64,000 nucleotides of DNA from Pleionea sp. CnH1-48 (GCF_024124665.1 NZ_JAMXSB010000014.1:62001-126000); one strand, 5' to 3'; positions 34,803 through 48,042 are shown, counted from the first letter of the stretch. Notes: generated by a model from the letters alone, not told the origin. Translations and numbers: made by a program.

Positions 34803-34922
34803 TATACCCGTCGCCTTTCAAGTTGCAGCGCTAAGCGCACTCACCCCAACCTCTTAGTAAAGCTAAGCTCTGGGGATTCGCTTGCTGGCCGCCTACCTGC
34901 ACTTTGAAATACTTTGGATATA
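34803..34922. repeat. MITE-like element with terminal inverted repeats
   Basis: About 120 bases end in imperfect inverted repeats: TATACCCGTCGCCTTTCAAG at the left, and at the right the complement of TATATCCAAAGTATTTCAAA, each followed by a TGCAG block. The interior is more G/C-rich and contains smaller palindromes (GCGCTAAGCGC). The layout resembles the small REP/MITE repeats common in intergenic regions of Vibrio, Shewanella and relatives. No second copy was seen in the window. Confidence 0.6.
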
Positions 34923-34935
34923 TAACCGCTATTTT

Positions 34936-35715
34936 CTAATCGTTCATTTCGACGATGTTAATATCTTCAAACGCTGCTAAAGAGCTAGCCAGTCGTTGCT
35001 CTATATTGTCCAACGTCTCCAGGTTTTGGCATAGCATCATAGCTCTTTGTTCAATGCCTTCGGCATCTCGCTCCAACTCGTCTTCTATTTCATGCTCGAG
35101 CATTTCCATACGAAACTCCAGATCGGCGGCTTCTTCTTCATCACCACTCAAAGCTTGTTTAACAATGTTCCAAACTCCTTGAACGGCAATTTTGCTGACA
35201 GCGTCTTCCATCAGTTGTTCGATCTCTTGCTCAAGCTCGCTGTCCTGAAAATGGCTATTAAACCATTCACCCTCAAACTTGTTTTCACTCACATGATCAT
35301 GCAATTTGTTGGATATATTATCTAATCTATGCACAAAGTCTTGTGTGAGCTCGGGATCATGACCCGCCATTGCAGTGATAACAAGAGTGGCTGCTTTGAT
35401 ACCTAACTCGGCTCCTTCTACCGCGATATGAGCGATATTGGGTACCAATTCACGATACTCATCGGCCATATCTTCAACGAGTGCTTCTTGCTTCCGTGTA
35501 AGGTCAATTTCATCTCCGTTGATATAAAGTTCGTTATCTCTTGTGATCCTGAAAACCACCTCGTCAGAACTCGATATTTTTACTCCTCGCTTGGTAATGT
35601 CGATATCGTGCTGAATGTTGTAATCGCAATCATCTCCATTGATGTTGATATCCATAGCCCAACCCATAGAACAGCTGCCAGCCAGTAATAATGATGATAA
35701 CCAGTACTTTTTCAC
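34936..35715 (-). CDS. DUF2884 (YggN-like) periplasmic protein
   Basis: The 259-residue product has a signal peptide (about 1-20, cut after GWA) and a mature part starting with the DUF2884 pattern DDCDYNIQHDIDITKRGVKI, then FRITRDNELYINGDEIDL. The C-terminal two thirds are acidic and helical, with Glu-rich coiled segments (about 170-259). YggN-like proteins are periplasmic and of unknown function in E. coli and relatives. It is a single gene, divergent from the GNAT gene, and its terminator lies beyond the MITE-like element. Confidence 0.8.
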   Translation of the reverse strand: MKKYWLSSLLLAGSCSMGWAMDININGDDCDYNIQHDIDITKRGVKISSSDEVVFRITRDNELYINGDEIDLTRKQEALVEDMADEYRELVPNIAHIAVEGAELGIKAATLVITAMAGHDPELTQDFVHRLDNISNKLHDHVSENKFEGEWFNSHFQDSELEQEIEQLMEDAVSKIAVQGVWNIVKQALSGDEEEAADLEFRMEMLEHEIEDELERDAEGIEQRAMMLCQNLETLDNIEQRLASSLAAFEDINIVEMND

Positions 35716-35898
35716 TTATGTTCCCCCAACGCTCAAGAGTCAAAATAATGTCCACAAGTTAATAGTCGACGGCTTTCGGCAAAAAGTTTGGTTTTTCATT
35801 AAAAGTTTAAAGAATTGGGTGTAACAAGATGTGAATATTTATCTATTCCTTCTATGATAGAGCTCCATACCAAATCTTGGATAACACAAATTACTACA

Positions 35899-36420
35899 AT
35901 GACCACGGTTCATAATTCCTTATTTTGTTCCAGCAGGCTGATAGTTAGGCATTTAATGCCTGATGATCTTGAGCCTTTTTACGATATGCAGAGTGATCCT
36001 GATGTTATGCGCTATATCAAAGCGCCAATGAATCATGAGCAAAGTCAAAAGGAACTCGAACGCTTTATTAGCTACTACTCTCATGAAAGCGCTTTTTTTA
36101 ATATCTGGGCTATGGTCGATAAGGCCAGCATGCAGTTTGTCGGTATTTGCGGGGTTTATGAAAATGAACAACAGGAATTTGAAATTGCCTATCGTCTAAG
36201 GCAAGCCTACTGGGGCAAGGGATATGGTAGAGAAATAGCTAGAAGCCTGATCTCATACTGTTTTGAGCATCTTGGATTGAAGGATCTTACCGCTTATGCA
36301 GACAGCCGCAATCAGGGATCAATTACGATTCTGGAAAAAGAAATGATGTTTGTTAAAGAATTTTATAGCGAAAAAACTCAGGTAACCGAGCGCAAATATT
36401 CTCTTAAACTTGAGCAGTAG
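35899..36420 (+). CDS. GNAT family N-acetyltransferase (RimJ/RimL-like)
   Basis: A cytoplasmic acetyl-CoA-dependent acetyltransferase. The domain starts at SSRLIVRHLMPDDLEPFYD, typical of the RimJ/RimL subgroup, and the acetyl-CoA loop is visible as AYWGKGYGREIARSLI. The later segment DLTAYADSRNQGSITILEK is the usual second half. I chose the ATG at 35899 (173 residues), since the domain begins directly after it; the frame is open upstream to a TTG at 35815 and has another ATG at 35854. No good ribosome binding site decides. The substrate (protein, antibiotic or metabolite) is unknown. A bidirectional terminator follows. Confidence 0.8.
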   Translation: MTTVHNSLFCSSRLIVRHLMPDDLEPFYDMQSDPDVMRYIKAPMNHEQSQKELERFISYYSHESAFFNIWAMVDKASMQFVGICGVYENEQQEFEIAYRLRQAYWGKGYGREIARSLISYCFEHLGLKDLTAYADSRNQGSITILEKEMMFVKEFYSEKTQVTERKYSLKLEQ

Positions 36421-36461
36421 TGCCCTGAACAGGAATAGAGTAATTCATGGAATGAAGGCAT

Positions 36462-36492
36462 AAAAAAGAGCATCATAATGGATGCTCTTTTT
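36462..36492. terminator. bidirectional terminator between GNAT and dsbA
   Basis: AAAAAGAGCATC pairs with GATGCTCTTTTT around a 6-base loop, with A/T tails on both sides. It can serve the plus-strand acetyltransferase and the minus-strand dsbA. Confidence 0.9.
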
Positions 36493-36515
36493 CATGTTAC
36501 TTAGACCTGAGTGAA

Positions 36516-37121
36516 TTATTTATTCATCAAGGTCACAATCGCTTGCATTAACTCATTGGTCGTTTTAAATGCGCGAACATCAATCTGATAGTGATCATTG
36601 ATTACATAAGAAGGTGTACTGATCACACGCTGTTTGATGGCTTTTTGACGACCTTGACGCATTTTGGTGTTCAGCTGAAAAGAAGAAGCGACAGAGTCGA
36701 ATTGCTTAGGATCAGCGCCTAAAGAAACGAAGAACTCTTTTAGGTCAGCTTTATTAACAATCTGCTTGTTCTTGCCATGAACACGCTGAAAAATAGCGCT
36801 GTGGGCTTTGTCTAAAATGCCCAACATATCGGCAATGTAATAAGCTTCGACATAAATTTTCCAGCCTGAGTGATTCTCAAAAGGGATCGCTTCAAACTTG
36901 GCGTCTTTTGGCATTGTTTTTTTGAGCTGAGACACAAAGCCTTCTGCGCGGTAACAAGCGCCACAACCATAGTTAAAGTACTCAGATATCTTTTTCTCAG
37001 AACTTTTTTGTGCTGATATAACTTTGTAATGAACGCCTTCTTTAAGCGCTTCAGCCATTGCGCCAACGCTGAATAGAGTAAACGCAACCAACGTTAGTAA
37101 AGACTGTTTTAATTTCAACAT
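36516..37121 (-). CDS. dsbA: DsbA-family thiol:disulfide oxidoreductase with CGAC active site
   Basis: Periplasmic disulfide oxidase of 201 residues, with a signal peptide (about 1-23). The thioredoxin active site is NYGCGACYRAE (Cys53, Cys56), where classical DsbA has CPHC; the cis-proline loop VISTPSYVI (Pro170) and the helical insert are normal. The dipeptide between the cysteines sets the redox potential, so Gly-Ala instead of Pro-His should make this a weaker oxidant. The start lies 2 bases after the glmS stop codon, so it is probably co-transcribed with glmU-glmS. Membership of the DsbA family is clear; whether it is the main DsbA is not. Confidence 0.85.
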   Translation of the reverse strand: MLKLKQSLLTLVAFTLFSVGAMAEALKEGVHYKVISAQKSSEKKISEYFNYGCGACYRAEGFVSQLKKTMPKDAKFEAIPFENHSGWKIYVEAYYIADMLGILDKAHSAIFQRVHGKNKQIVNKADLKEFFVSLGADPKQFDSVASSFQLNTKMRQGRQKAIKQRVISTPSYVINDHYQIDVRAFKTTNELMQAIVTLMNK

Positions 37122-37123
37122 AC

Positions 37124-38953
37124 TTACTCCACAGTAACGGATTTTGCCAGATTTCTTGGTTGATCCACATCGGTGCCTTTGATCACAGCAACGTGATAAG
37201 ACAGCAACTGAAGTGGGATCGTGAATATAATCGGTGCGGTGATCTCGTGAGCTGATTCAATTTTGATAACCTTAACACCTGGTTCATCATTAAATGGCCC
37301 TTCATGGTCAGCGATAACATACAATTGACCACTACGTGCACGCACCTCTTCCATATTGGACTTCAATTTTTCCAATAGTTCATTTTTTGGTGCAACAACA
37401 ACGATCGGCATCTCATGATCAATTAAAGCCAGTGGGCCGTGCTTCAATTCGCCAGCGGCATAGGCTTCTGCATGAATGTAGGAGATCTCTTTAAGCTTCA
37501 ACGCTCCTTCCATCGCGATGGGGTACTGCTCTCCGCGACCTAAGAACAAACTATGGTGCTTTTCTGAGAAGTCTTCGGCCAGCGCCTCAATAACAGGATC
37601 TTGCTCCAAAGAGCGTTTGATTTCGCCAGGTACTGATTCTAAAGCATGGACCAGCTTTTTGACTTCGTCTTCTGACAATCCATTATGACGAGCCACACAG
37701 ATAACCAACATCAACAAGCCCGCTAACTGCGTAGTGAAGGCTTTCGTTGATGCCACGCCAATTTCGGCGCCTGCTCGTGTCATAAAGGCCAGATCAGATT
37801 CTCGTACCAAGGATGAGCCAGGTACATTACAGATGCTCAATGACGACATAAAGCCTTGCTCTTTCGCAACACGCAATGCTGCTAGAGTATCAGCGGTTTC
37901 ACCTGACTGAGAGATAGTGACGAACAATGCGTTGTCCGGCACAAAGCTCTTGCGGTAGCGGTACTCACTGGCAATCTCTACCTGGCAAGGGATGTTTGCT
38001 AAGGACTCACACCAGTATTTGGCCACCATTGCAGAGTGATAAGAAGTTCCACAGGCAACAATCTGAATCGCTTTGATTTCGCTAAGAATTTCTTTGGCAT
38101 TAACACCAAAGATCTCGTCACTGATGTCACCATTGTTAACACGACCTTCAAGCGTGTTGGCGATCGCCTCTGGTTGCTCGTAGATTTCTTTGAGCATGTA
38201 GTGACGATAAGGGCCTTTGTCGGTAGCGTCGTGGCTAACCGTTGACTCTTCGAATTCGCGCGCTTGAGGTTCGTCATTGCTGTCAAAGATAGAAACCGAC
38301 TCACGTTCAACCTTGGCAACTTCGCCTTCTTCCAGGAACATAAACTGGCGGGTAACAGGCAATAAAGCCAGCTGATCCGAGGCAACAAACATTTCGCCAA
38401 TGCCTTTACCAATAACCAGAGGGCTACCAGAACGAGCCACGATGATTTCGTCAGGGTTGGTTCGATGCATAAATACTGCACCATAAGCGCCGTGTAACTG
38501 CTTTACACTACGTTGTACCGCACGCAGCAAATCACCGTCAGCTTTATATTCTTCTGCAACCAGATGAGCCATTACTTCGGTATCGGTTTCAGTAACAAAC
38601 TCATAGCCTTTACCGCGTAATTCAGCTCTTAGTTCTTCGTGATTTTCGATAATACCGTTGTGAACGATGGTAATATCGGTTCCAGAGACATGAGGGTGAG
38701 CATTAATTTCACTTGGCTCGCCATGAGTAGCCCAACGCGTGTGAGCAATTCCAGTACCGCCAGAAATAGGGGTAATTTCGAGTGCATCGGATAATTCTTT
38801 TACTTTACCCAGTCGACGCACTCGCTCAATATTGTCGTTGTTAATGACGGCGACTCCCGCCGAATCGTATCCACGATATTCCAGACGACGCAATCCCTCA
38901 ATTAAAATAGGGGCTACATCACGCTGTGCAACGGCTCCAACTATTCCGCACAT
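37124..38953 (-). CDS. glmS: glutamine-fructose-6-phosphate aminotransferase (isomerizing)
   Basis: Makes glucosamine-6-phosphate from fructose-6-phosphate and glutamine, the first step towards UDP-GlcNAc for peptidoglycan and LPS. The 609-residue product is full length. It begins [12 protein letters not shown], so Cys2 is the N-terminal nucleophile of the glutaminase domain. Two SIS sugar-isomerase domains follow, with CGTSYHSAM and the segment [13 protein letters not shown], and it ends AKSVTVE as in the family. It lies 15 bases after glmU and 2 bases before dsbA. No ribozyme or other leader is visible upstream. Confidence 0.97.
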   Translation of the reverse strand: MCGIVGAVAQRDVAPILIEGLRRLEYRGYDSAGVAVINNDNIERVRRLGKVKELSDALEITPISGGTGIAHTRWATHGEPSEINAHPHVSGTDITIVHNGIIENHEELRAELRGKGYEFVTETDTEVMAHLVAEEYKADGDLLRAVQRSVKQLHGAYGAVFMHRTNPDEIIVARSGSPLVIGKGIGEMFVASDQLALLPVTRQFMFLEEGEVAKVERESVSIFDSNDEPQAREFEESTVSHDATDKGPYRHYMLKEIYEQPEAIANTLEGRVNNGDISDEIFGVNAKEILSEIKAIQIVACGTSYHSAMVAKYWCESLANIPCQVEIASEYRYRKSFVPDNALFVTISQSGETADTLAALRVAKEQGFMSSLSICNVPGSSLVRESDLAFMTRAGAEIGVASTKAFTTQLAGLLMLVICVARHNGLSEDEVKKLVHALESVPGEIKRSLEQDPVIEALAEDFSEKHHSLFLGRGEQYPIAMEGALKLKEISYIHAEAYAAGELKHGPLALIDHEMPIVVVAPKNELLEKLKSNMEEVRARSGQLYVIADHEGPFNDEPGVKVIKIESAHEITAPIIFTIPLQLLSYHVAVIKGTDVDQPRNLAKSVTVE

Positions 38954-38968
38954 GTCCTGTCTTCTCCA

Positions 38969-40336
38969 TTAATCTTTGTTTTTCTGGGGTCTGACCCAGT
39001 TAGAAATTTCTTTTTGCTTGACGCGCGATACACATAAAACACCATCACTTACGTCAGAGGTGATGGTGGCACCCGCGCCCACTGTGGCATTTTCGCCAAT
39101 CGTTACAGGCGCGACAAGCTGTGTATCAGAACCTATAAAGGCTCCGTCTTTAATAATCGTTTTATGCTTATTGGCTCCGTCATAGTTACAGGTAATCGTA
39201 CCTGCACCTACATTAACGCCGTTACCGATTTCGGCATCACCAATATAAGCTAAATGGTTTGCTTTGCTGCCAGAACCAAGAACCGACTTTTTCACCTCAA
39301 CGAAGTTGCCAATATGAGCATCGTTGAGTAGTTCTGTGCCTGGACGCAAGCGAGCGAATGGTCCAATAGTACAATCAGAACCCACAATAGAATCTTCGAT
39401 CATGCTATTGGGTTTGACGACAGTATTCTCACCGATAGTACAGTTTTTAAGAATACAGTTTGCGCCAATGGTTGCACCGGATTTTAAGATAACGTGACCT
39501 TCGAGGATCACATTCACATCAATGGTCACATCGGTTTCAAAAGTGACCTTGCCTCGCAGGTCGAATCGATGGGGATCGATAAGAGTAACACCACCGAGTA
39601 GCAGCTCTTTGGCTCTCATCTGTTGGTAGGCGCATTCTAGTTGAGCAAGTTGAAGTCGATTATTAACACCTTCTACTTCGGCCTGATCAACAGGGGAGGC
39701 GGTTTGCACTGCTTGTCCTTCATTAGCAGCGAAGCCAATCACATCAGTCAGGTAATACTCGCCTTGGGCGTTGTCATTACTTAGCTGTGATAACCAGTGT
39801 TTCATCTGACCGCCATTGGCCGCCATAATGCCAGTATTCACTTCGGCAATGGCTAACTGTTCTTCGTTGGCGTCTTTTTGCTCAACAATTCCAACAACCT
39901 GATCATTATCATTACGAATGATACGTCCGTAACCTGTTGGATCGGGGAGGGTAACAGTGAGTAGAGCGATGCCTTTTTCTGGCTTGATGTCCAATAGCTC
40001 ATTAAGAGTACTAGGATGTATCAGAGGCACATCGCCATACAAAATCAGAACGTCATCTTCATCATTCAACAAGCTGGATACCTGGTCCACAGCATGGCCA
40101 GTACCAAGCTGTTCTTTTTGTTCGACCCAGGTCACCTTAGGTTCGGTGATGGTTTTCTGTACCATTTCACCGCCATGGCCATAAACAACATAAATGTTGT
40201 TAGCTCCCAGACTTTTGCTGGTATCGATAACATGTTGAACAAGCGGCTTACCCGCTAGAGGATGTAATACTTTTGGAAGTGATGATCGCATGCGTGTCCC
40301 TTGACCCGCTGCAAGAATGATTACACTCAAAGCCAT
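38969..40336 (-). CDS. glmU: bifunctional UDP-GlcNAc pyrophosphorylase / glucosamine-1-phosphate acetyltransferase
   Basis: Carries out the last two steps to UDP-GlcNAc. The 455-residue product has the N-terminal uridyltransferase signature [18 protein letters not shown] (about 8-25) and a C-terminal left-handed beta-helix of hexapeptide repeats (about 250-445) with the acetyltransferase segment [12 protein letters not shown]. The length matches E. coli GlmU (456). It follows the atp operon terminator in the standard gammaproteobacterial order atpC-glmU-glmS and is the first gene of glmU-glmS-dsbA. Confidence 0.97.
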   Translation of the reverse strand: MALSVIILAAGQGTRMRSSLPKVLHPLAGKPLVQHVIDTSKSLGANNIYVVYGHGGEMVQKTITEPKVTWVEQKEQLGTGHAVDQVSSLLNDEDDVLILYGDVPLIHPSTLNELLDIKPEKGIALLTVTLPDPTGYGRIIRNDNDQVVGIVEQKDANEEQLAIAEVNTGIMAANGGQMKHWLSQLSNDNAQGEYYLTDVIGFAANEGQAVQTASPVDQAEVEGVNNRLQLAQLECAYQQMRAKELLLGGVTLIDPHRFDLRGKVTFETDVTIDVNVILEGHVILKSGATIGANCILKNCTIGENTVVKPNSMIEDSIVGSDCTIGPFARLRPGTELLNDAHIGNFVEVKKSVLGSGSKANHLAYIGDAEIGNGVNVGAGTITCNYDGANKHKTIIKDGAFIGSDTQLVAPVTIGENATVGAGATITSDVSDGVLCVSRVKQKEISNWVRPQKNKD

Positions 40337-40471
40337 AACAACTTTCCCTGATATTTCTTATATGGATGGATCTTGCCTGAACTATCCCTTAAATGGAATA
40401 GCTAATCGGCTAAACCGGAAAATATGAAAGTGGAAAAGGAGGATTATAGATAGAAATAAAGCGTTAGCCAT

Positions 40472-40499
40472 AAAAAAGAGAGGCAAACCTCTCTTTTTT
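40472..40499 (-). terminator. terminator of the atp operon
   Basis: AAAAAGAGAGG pairs with CCTCTCTTTTT around the loop CAAA, with A and T runs on both sides. It lies 25 bases after the atpC stop codon and 136 bases before glmU. Confidence 0.9.
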
Positions 40500-40523
40500 A
40501 AGGACTATGCTAGGGCGTGAGCC

Positions 40524-40949
40524 CTATTTACCCGCTTTTTTGCGGATAGCCTGCAGCGTTCGTAACTGAGCAACAGCTTCAGCTAGCTCGGCAGCGGCTT
40601 TAGAGTATTCAATCTCAGCAGTCTGATCTTTCAGTGCCTGCTCAGCTTGACGACGAGCATCTTCTGCAGCGGCTTCATCAACATCATGAGCGCGCACAGC
40701 AGTATCAGCCAAAATAGTCACAACGTGAGGCTGCACTTCCAGCATTCCACCAGAAACGTAGTAAAACTCTTCTTCGCCTCCATGCTTGGTTACCTTCACT
40801 GGCCCCGGCTTAAGCGAAGTCAGTAATGGCGCGTGACCCGGTGAAATACCTAACTCACCCAGATCACCCGTTGCAACCAGCATGTCTACGGTGCCGGAGA
40901 AAATTTCTTCTTCGGCACTGACGATATCGAGATGAAATGTAAATGGCAT
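40524..40949 (-). CDS. atpC: ATP synthase epsilon subunit
   Basis: Central-stalk subunit that couples and inhibits the F1 motor. The product starts [19 protein letters not shown] and has the N-terminal beta sandwich and C-terminal helical hairpin, 141 residues in all. An upstream in-frame ATG at 40958 sits directly against AAGGG with no spacing, whereas the ATG at 40949 has AAGGG 9 bases upstream, so I chose the latter. It is the last gene of the operon, followed by a strong terminator. Confidence 0.93.
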   Translation of the reverse strand: MPFTFHLDIVSAEEEIFSGTVDMLVATGDLGELGISPGHAPLLTSLKPGPVKVTKHGGEEEFYYVSGGMLEVQPHVVTILADTAVRAHDVDEAAAEDARRQAEQALKDQTAEIEYSKAAAELAEAVAQLRTLQAIRKKAGK

Positions 40950-40977
40950 ATTCTTCATCCCTTAGGTCACTAGACCA

Positions 40978-42366
<1,389 letters not shown>

Positions 42367-42403
42367 TTAAACAAAATCTAATTCTTTACTGTACACAACC
42401 GGC

Positions 42404-43264
42404 TTAAACCGCCGCTGCACCCGCTACAATCTCACCCAATTCTTGAGTGATAGCAGCCTGACGTGCTTTGTTGTATACCAGTTGCAATTCGTCGATTAAC
42501 TCACCTGCATTGTCGGATGCGGCTTTCATAGCCACCATTCGAGCTGCTTGTTCACAAGCGATATTATCAACAACACCTTGATACACCTGAGATTCGATAT
42601 AACGAACCAATAACATCTCTAATAATGCTTTCGCATCTGGCTCGTAGATGTAGTCCCAGTGGTGCTTTAATTCATCATCTTCGCTTGGAACAATAGGTAA
42701 CATCTGATTAACGACTGGCGATTGCGTCATAGTGTTGACGAAATCATTTTGTGCCAGGAACAAACGGTCAATCTTACCTTCGTTATAAGCATCCAACATA
42801 ACTTTAACTGCACCGATCAAATCAGCAACCTGCGGAGCGTCACCCAAATGCGTTGCGTTAGCAACCACATTGCCGCCAAAGCGTTTAAAGAAGCTAAGGG
42901 CTTTTGATCCGATTAAACAAAGGTCAATTTCGACCCCTTTATCAGACCACTCTTTCATTTCTAAAAGAGTTTTCTTAAACAAGTTAATGTTTAAGCCACC
43001 ACAAAGTCCACGGTCGGTAGAGATAACTACAAAACCAACTCGCTTAACTTCGCGTGCTTCCATAAAAGCATGCTTGTATTCAGTGTTACCGTGAGCCAGG
43101 TGGCCGATAACACTGCGAATACGCTTGGCATAAGGACGAGTAGCAGACATGCGATCTTGCGCTTTACGCATTTTACTCGCAGCTACCATCTCCATGGCAC
43201 CGGTGATCTTTTGGGTGTTTTTAATACTCCCAATTTTCGTTCTAATCTCTTTAGCGCCGGCCAT
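42404..43264 (-). CDS. atpG: ATP synthase gamma subunit
   Basis: Rotor shaft subunit of F1. The 286-residue product begins [20 protein letters not shown] and ends with the C-terminal helix containing [16 protein letters not shown], the two helices that form the coiled-coil shaft. [11 protein letters not shown] near residue 83 is the other conserved mark. Length and order are as in E. coli. Confidence 0.98.
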   Translation of the reverse strand: MAGAKEIRTKIGSIKNTQKITGAMEMVAASKMRKAQDRMSATRPYAKRIRSVIGHLAHGNTEYKHAFMEAREVKRVGFVVISTDRGLCGGLNINLFKKTLLEMKEWSDKGVEIDLCLIGSKALSFFKRFGGNVVANATHLGDAPQVADLIGAVKVMLDAYNEGKIDRLFLAQNDFVNTMTQSPVVNQMLPIVPSEDDELKHHWDYIYEPDAKALLEMLLVRYIESQVYQGVVDNIACEQAARMVAMKAASDNAGELIDELQLVYNKARQAAITQELGEIVAGAAAV

Positions 43265-43315
43265 ATTCGTTTCCAGTTACATAACAGGGAACCTTAGAGG
43301 CTCCCTTATCGTTGA

Positions 43316-44863
43316 TTACCAGGTCTGAGTCGACTTGAACTTAGTGACGGCTTCCTCTAATCCACCTTTGATTTCATCGTTGTAATCACAGGTTTCATTG
43401 ATTTTGTCCATCAACGCTTTATGTTCGTTGTTCATGTAGTCGATCAGAGCCGCTTCGAAGTCACCAATTTTATCCAACTCAACATCTTTTAAGTGGCCTA
43501 ATTCAGCTGCATACAAAGAGACAGCCATTTCAGCAACAGAAAGAGGAGTGTACTGAGGTTGCTTCATCAACTCGGTAACTCGCTGACCGTGTTCTAGCTG
43601 TGCACGAGTTGCATCATCAAGATCCGATGCAAACTGAGCAAACGCCGCTAATTCACGATACTGAGCCAGTGCTAAACGAATACCACCACCTAACTTCTTG
43701 ATGATTTTGGTCTGTGCAGCACCACCTACTCGAGATACCGACAAACCAGCGTTAACCGCTGGACGGATACCAGAGTTGAATAGGTCAGTTTCTAGGAAGA
43801 TTTGACCGTCAGTAATAGAGATTACGTTAGTCGGTACGAAAGCAGATACGTCACCCGCTTGAGTTTCGATGATAGGTAATGCAGTCAAAGAACCTGTTTG
43901 ACCTTTTACTTCACCGTTAGTCAGCTTTTCTACGTACTCGGCATTGATTCGAGCAGCACGCTCCAATAAGCGAGAGTGCAAGTAGAATACGTCACCAGGA
44001 TAAGCTTCACGACCTGGAGGACGACGTAGCAACAATGAAATTTGACGATAAGCCCAAGCTTGTTTTGTCAAATCATCATATACGATCAGTGAATCTTCAC
44101 CGCGGTCGCGGAAGTATTCACCCATAGAACAACCAGCAAATGGAGCAATATACTGTAGCGCTGCAGAGTCGGAAGCCGCCGCTGCAACAACAACGGTGTG
44201 AGCCATTGCGCCGTGTTCTTCTAATTTACGTACGATGTTAGCGATAGTAGAGGCTTTTTGGCCAACCGCAACATACACACATTTAACGCCAGTGCCTTTC
44301 TGATTGATGATGGCATCAATCGCGATAGCAGTTTTACCAGTCTGACGGTCACCGATGATCAACTCACGCTGACCACGACCAACTGGAATCATGGCGTCGA
44401 TAGATTTAATACCTGTTTGAACAGGCTCTGAAACTGATTGACGAGCGATAACGCCCGGCGCTACTTTCTCAACTGGAGAGTAAGTAGAAGTTTCGATTGG
44501 GCCTTTACCGTCGATTGGGTTACCTAGTGCGTCAACAACGCGACCAAGCATCGCTTCACCAACAGGTACTTCAAGAATACGACCAGTACATTTTGCTTTC
44601 TGGCCTTCTACAATACCTGAGTAATCACCAAGTACAACAGCACCTACTGAGTCGCGCTCAAGGTTAAGAGCCAGACCGTAACGACCACCAGGAAGTTCGA
44701 TCATCTCACCTTGCATCGCGTCAGCTAAGCCGTGGATACGTAAAATACCGTCAGATACGCTGACGATTGTGCCTTCATTGCGAGCTTCAGAGACAACTTC
44801 AAATTCGTTGATTCTCTGTTTGATTAACTCGCTGATTTCAGATGGATTCAGTTGCATACTCAT
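43316..44863 (-). CDS. atpA: ATP synthase alpha subunit
   Basis: Non-catalytic nucleotide-binding F1 subunit of 515 residues. The P-loop GDRQTGKT (about 171-178), the signature [13 protein letters not shown] and the arginine-finger region are intact. The ATG at 44863 has AAGGA 9 bases upstream and is preferred to a second in-frame ATG two codons on, which matches the E. coli start (MQLN). The stop-to-start distance to atpG is about 50 bases. Confidence 0.98.
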   Translation of the reverse strand: MSMQLNPSEISELIKQRINEFEVVSEARNEGTIVSVSDGILRIHGLADAMQGEMIELPGGRYGLALNLERDSVGAVVLGDYSGIVEGQKAKCTGRILEVPVGEAMLGRVVDALGNPIDGKGPIETSTYSPVEKVAPGVIARQSVSEPVQTGIKSIDAMIPVGRGQRELIIGDRQTGKTAIAIDAIINQKGTGVKCVYVAVGQKASTIANIVRKLEEHGAMAHTVVVAAAASDSAALQYIAPFAGCSMGEYFRDRGEDSLIVYDDLTKQAWAYRQISLLLRRPPGREAYPGDVFYLHSRLLERAARINAEYVEKLTNGEVKGQTGSLTALPIIETQAGDVSAFVPTNVISITDGQIFLETDLFNSGIRPAVNAGLSVSRVGGAAQTKIIKKLGGGIRLALAQYRELAAFAQFASDLDDATRAQLEHGQRVTELMKQPQYTPLSVAEMAVSLYAAELGHLKDVELDKIGDFEAALIDYMNNEHKALMDKINETCDYNDEIKGGLEEAVTKFKSTQTW

Positions 44864-44877
44864 GCTCTGGATTCCTT

Positions 44878-45414
44878 TTATACTTTCAGCGTCTCAGACA
44901 ACTTGGTTAGCTTACCGCGAACCGAACCGTCAATGACCATATCTTCAGCTTCGATGACCAGGCCGCCAAGTAATGTTGGATCAACGCTAACGTTGATATT
45001 GACCTGCCGCCCTAATTTCGTTGCCAGTTTCTGTTTTAAATTCTCTTGCTGCTCAGCGTTTAATTCACTCGCTGACATAACATTGGCATCAATGGTTTTT
45101 TCAAACTCAGCTTTCAAATGCTCAAAAATTTCAGAGATTTGAGGCAACGCTAACAAGCGGTGATTCTCAGACAACAACTTAATAAAGTTTTGTCCCTGAG
45201 CGTCTAGTTTGCCTTCGCAAACTTGCAGCATAGCATCGCGCTGTTGTTCGTGAGTAAGATGAGGACTGGATAACAGTGCCTGCATCTGTTCATCAGCGAC
45301 AACAGCCGCTGCAAAACCAACCATTTCAGACCAATTTTGCAAAGCATTCGCCGCCATAGCATGCTCAAACGCCGCTTTGGCATAGGGTCTTGCTACTGTG
45401 GTAAATTCAGCCAT
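44878..45414 (-). CDS. atpH: ATP synthase delta subunit
   Basis: Connects the peripheral stalk to the top of F1. The 178-residue product has the OSCP/delta form: an N-terminal helical domain starting [15 protein letters not shown], and a C-terminal part with the conserved [20 protein letters not shown]. It lies between atpF and atpA with spacings of 14 bases each side, as part of the standard operon. Confidence 0.97.
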   Translation of the reverse strand: MAEFTTVARPYAKAAFEHAMAANALQNWSEMVGFAAAVVADEQMQALLSSPHLTHEQQRDAMLQVCEGKLDAQGQNFIKLLSENHRLLALPQISEIFEHLKAEFEKTIDANVMSASELNAEQQENLKQKLATKLGRQVNINVSVDPTLLGGLVIEAEDMVIDGSVRGKLTKLSETLKV

Positions 45415-45428
45415 GGTCCACCTTCTAA

Positions 45429-45899
45429 TTAAAGTTCTGCGACCAGTTTTTCAACAATGTCGTTTTGAGCTGAAGCATCGATATTGCGCTCAAGAATTTT
45501 TTCCGCACCAGCAACTGCTAGAGTTGCTAACTGACCACGTAAGTGTTCACGAGCACGGTTAACTTCTTGTTCGATTTCAGCACGAGCACCATTCAAAATT
45601 TTGTCGGCTTCGTTACGCGCATCTTCTTTCGCTGATTCAACAATTTCAGAATGACGTTTTTTAGCCTGGTCAATCAGTGTAGCCGCTTCTTGCTTCGCTT
45701 CTTTCATTGTGCTGGCAGCTTGCTGTTTTGCTAACTCAAGATCATGAGATGCTTTTTCAGCTGCTGATAAGCCTTCTGAAATCTTCTTTTGACGCTCTTC
45801 AATAGCACCAATAAGAGGCGGCCATACGAATTTCATGCAGAACCCGACGAAAATGGCAAAAGCCACCATTTCGAAGATGAGTGTTAAATTAATATTCAC
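45429..45899 (-). CDS. atpF: ATP synthase subunit b
   Basis: Peripheral stalk subunit of 156 residues, the E. coli length. It has one N-terminal membrane segment (about 5-25, [21 protein letters not shown]) and then a long charged, Ala/Glu/Lys-rich coiled coil that dimerises and reaches the delta subunit. It lies 48 bases after atpE. Confidence 0.97.
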   Translation of the reverse strand: MNINLTLIFEMVAFAIFVGFCMKFVWPPLIGAIEERQKKISEGLSAAEKASHDLELAKQQAASTMKEAKQEAATLIDQAKKRHSEIVESAKEDARNEADKILNGARAEIEQEVNRAREHLRGQLATLAVAGAEKILERNIDASAQNDIVEKLVAEL

Positions 45900-45947
45900 G
45901 CAGGTTCTCCTTTGGTTAATCGTTAGTGGTTATTGCAATACTAATAA

Positions 45948-46247
<300 letters not shown>

Positions 46248-46273
46248 CTAAAAACTTAAATTCTTTATCGTTG

Positions 46274-47523
<1,250 letters not shown>

Positions 47524-47562
47524 TGATTTACCCGGAAGAAAGTAGTTGTTAACGACTAACGC

Positions 47563-47583
47563 AGTTGAGAATCATTCTCAACT
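47563..47583. promoter_or_regulatory. perfect 21-bp palindrome resembling a Fur box
   Basis: The two 10-base arms are perfectly complementary around a central C at 47573. The 7-1-7 core reads TGAGAAT-C-ATTCTCA, differing from the Fur consensus TGATAAT-N-ATTATCA at one symmetrical position in each half. It lies 40 bases upstream of atpI. On the plus strand its TTGAGA and the TATAAT at 47590 are spaced like a promoter (19 bases). Confidence 0.65.
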
Positions 47584-47623
47584 AGTTATTATAATCCGCG
47601 CAAATTATAAAAACTAAACGCCA

Positions 47624-47833
47624 ATGAATCAACCTGAACCGACCTTTTTTGCACGATTTACACAGCTCTTTTGCAAAGCCTTAGATTATCGTTATTACAA
47701 TAATTCACTCAAATCTCATCTCTGTACTACATCTTGTGACGCTATTGAGAATAAGGTGCATATCTTGGCTAAAAATCCAATTTGCGATACTCACAAAATA
47801 ATTGAGGAAAATGCGCTACTGGTGGTCTGCTAA
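47624..47833 (+). CDS. possible small protein downstream of the Fur-like box
   Basis: A 69-codon frame, starting MNQPEPTFFARFTQLFCKAL and containing five cysteines, lies about 40 bases to the right of the palindrome, with a TATAAT upstream. No ribosome binding site is visible and no family is recognised. If real, it would be an iron-regulated small protein divergent from the atp operon. It may equally be a chance frame. Confidence 0.25.
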   Translation: MNQPEPTFFARFTQLFCKALDYRYYNNSLKSHLCTTSCDAIENKVHILAKNPICDTHKIIEENALLVVC

Positions 47834-47990
47834 GTTATATTTTTGGGCTGATTTCTAACAACTCTCTGCAAAGCATCTTAAATTAACAATGTTTATCCAT
47901 TCTTTGCTTCTCAAGACACCAGGCTCTAAACCAATGCTGATTTATAACAGGCAGTTGTAAGAATCATGAGTTCTGCTTTGTGCGGTCATA

Positions 47991-48019
47991 AAAAAAGGCG
48001 GTTATTAAACCGCCTTTTT
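47991..48019 (-). terminator. terminator of the S8 protease gene
   Basis: GGCGGTT (47997-48003) pairs with AACCGCC (48008-48014), with A-run and T-run flanks, about 25 bases after the protease stop codon. It can work in both directions. Confidence 0.9.
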
Positions 48020-48042
48020 AATCGAGCTATGCCATTCAGCTA

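Larger units (their letters stand above)
47524..48042. other. intergenic region with Fur-like operator and a doubtful small ORF
   Basis: These 519 bases separate atpI from the S8 protease gene, both on the minus strand. They hold the palindrome at 47563-47583, a TATAAT at 47590-47595 on the plus strand, a plus-strand frame at 47624-47833 and the protease terminator near 48000. Otherwise they are A/T-rich and featureless. Confidence 0.6.
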
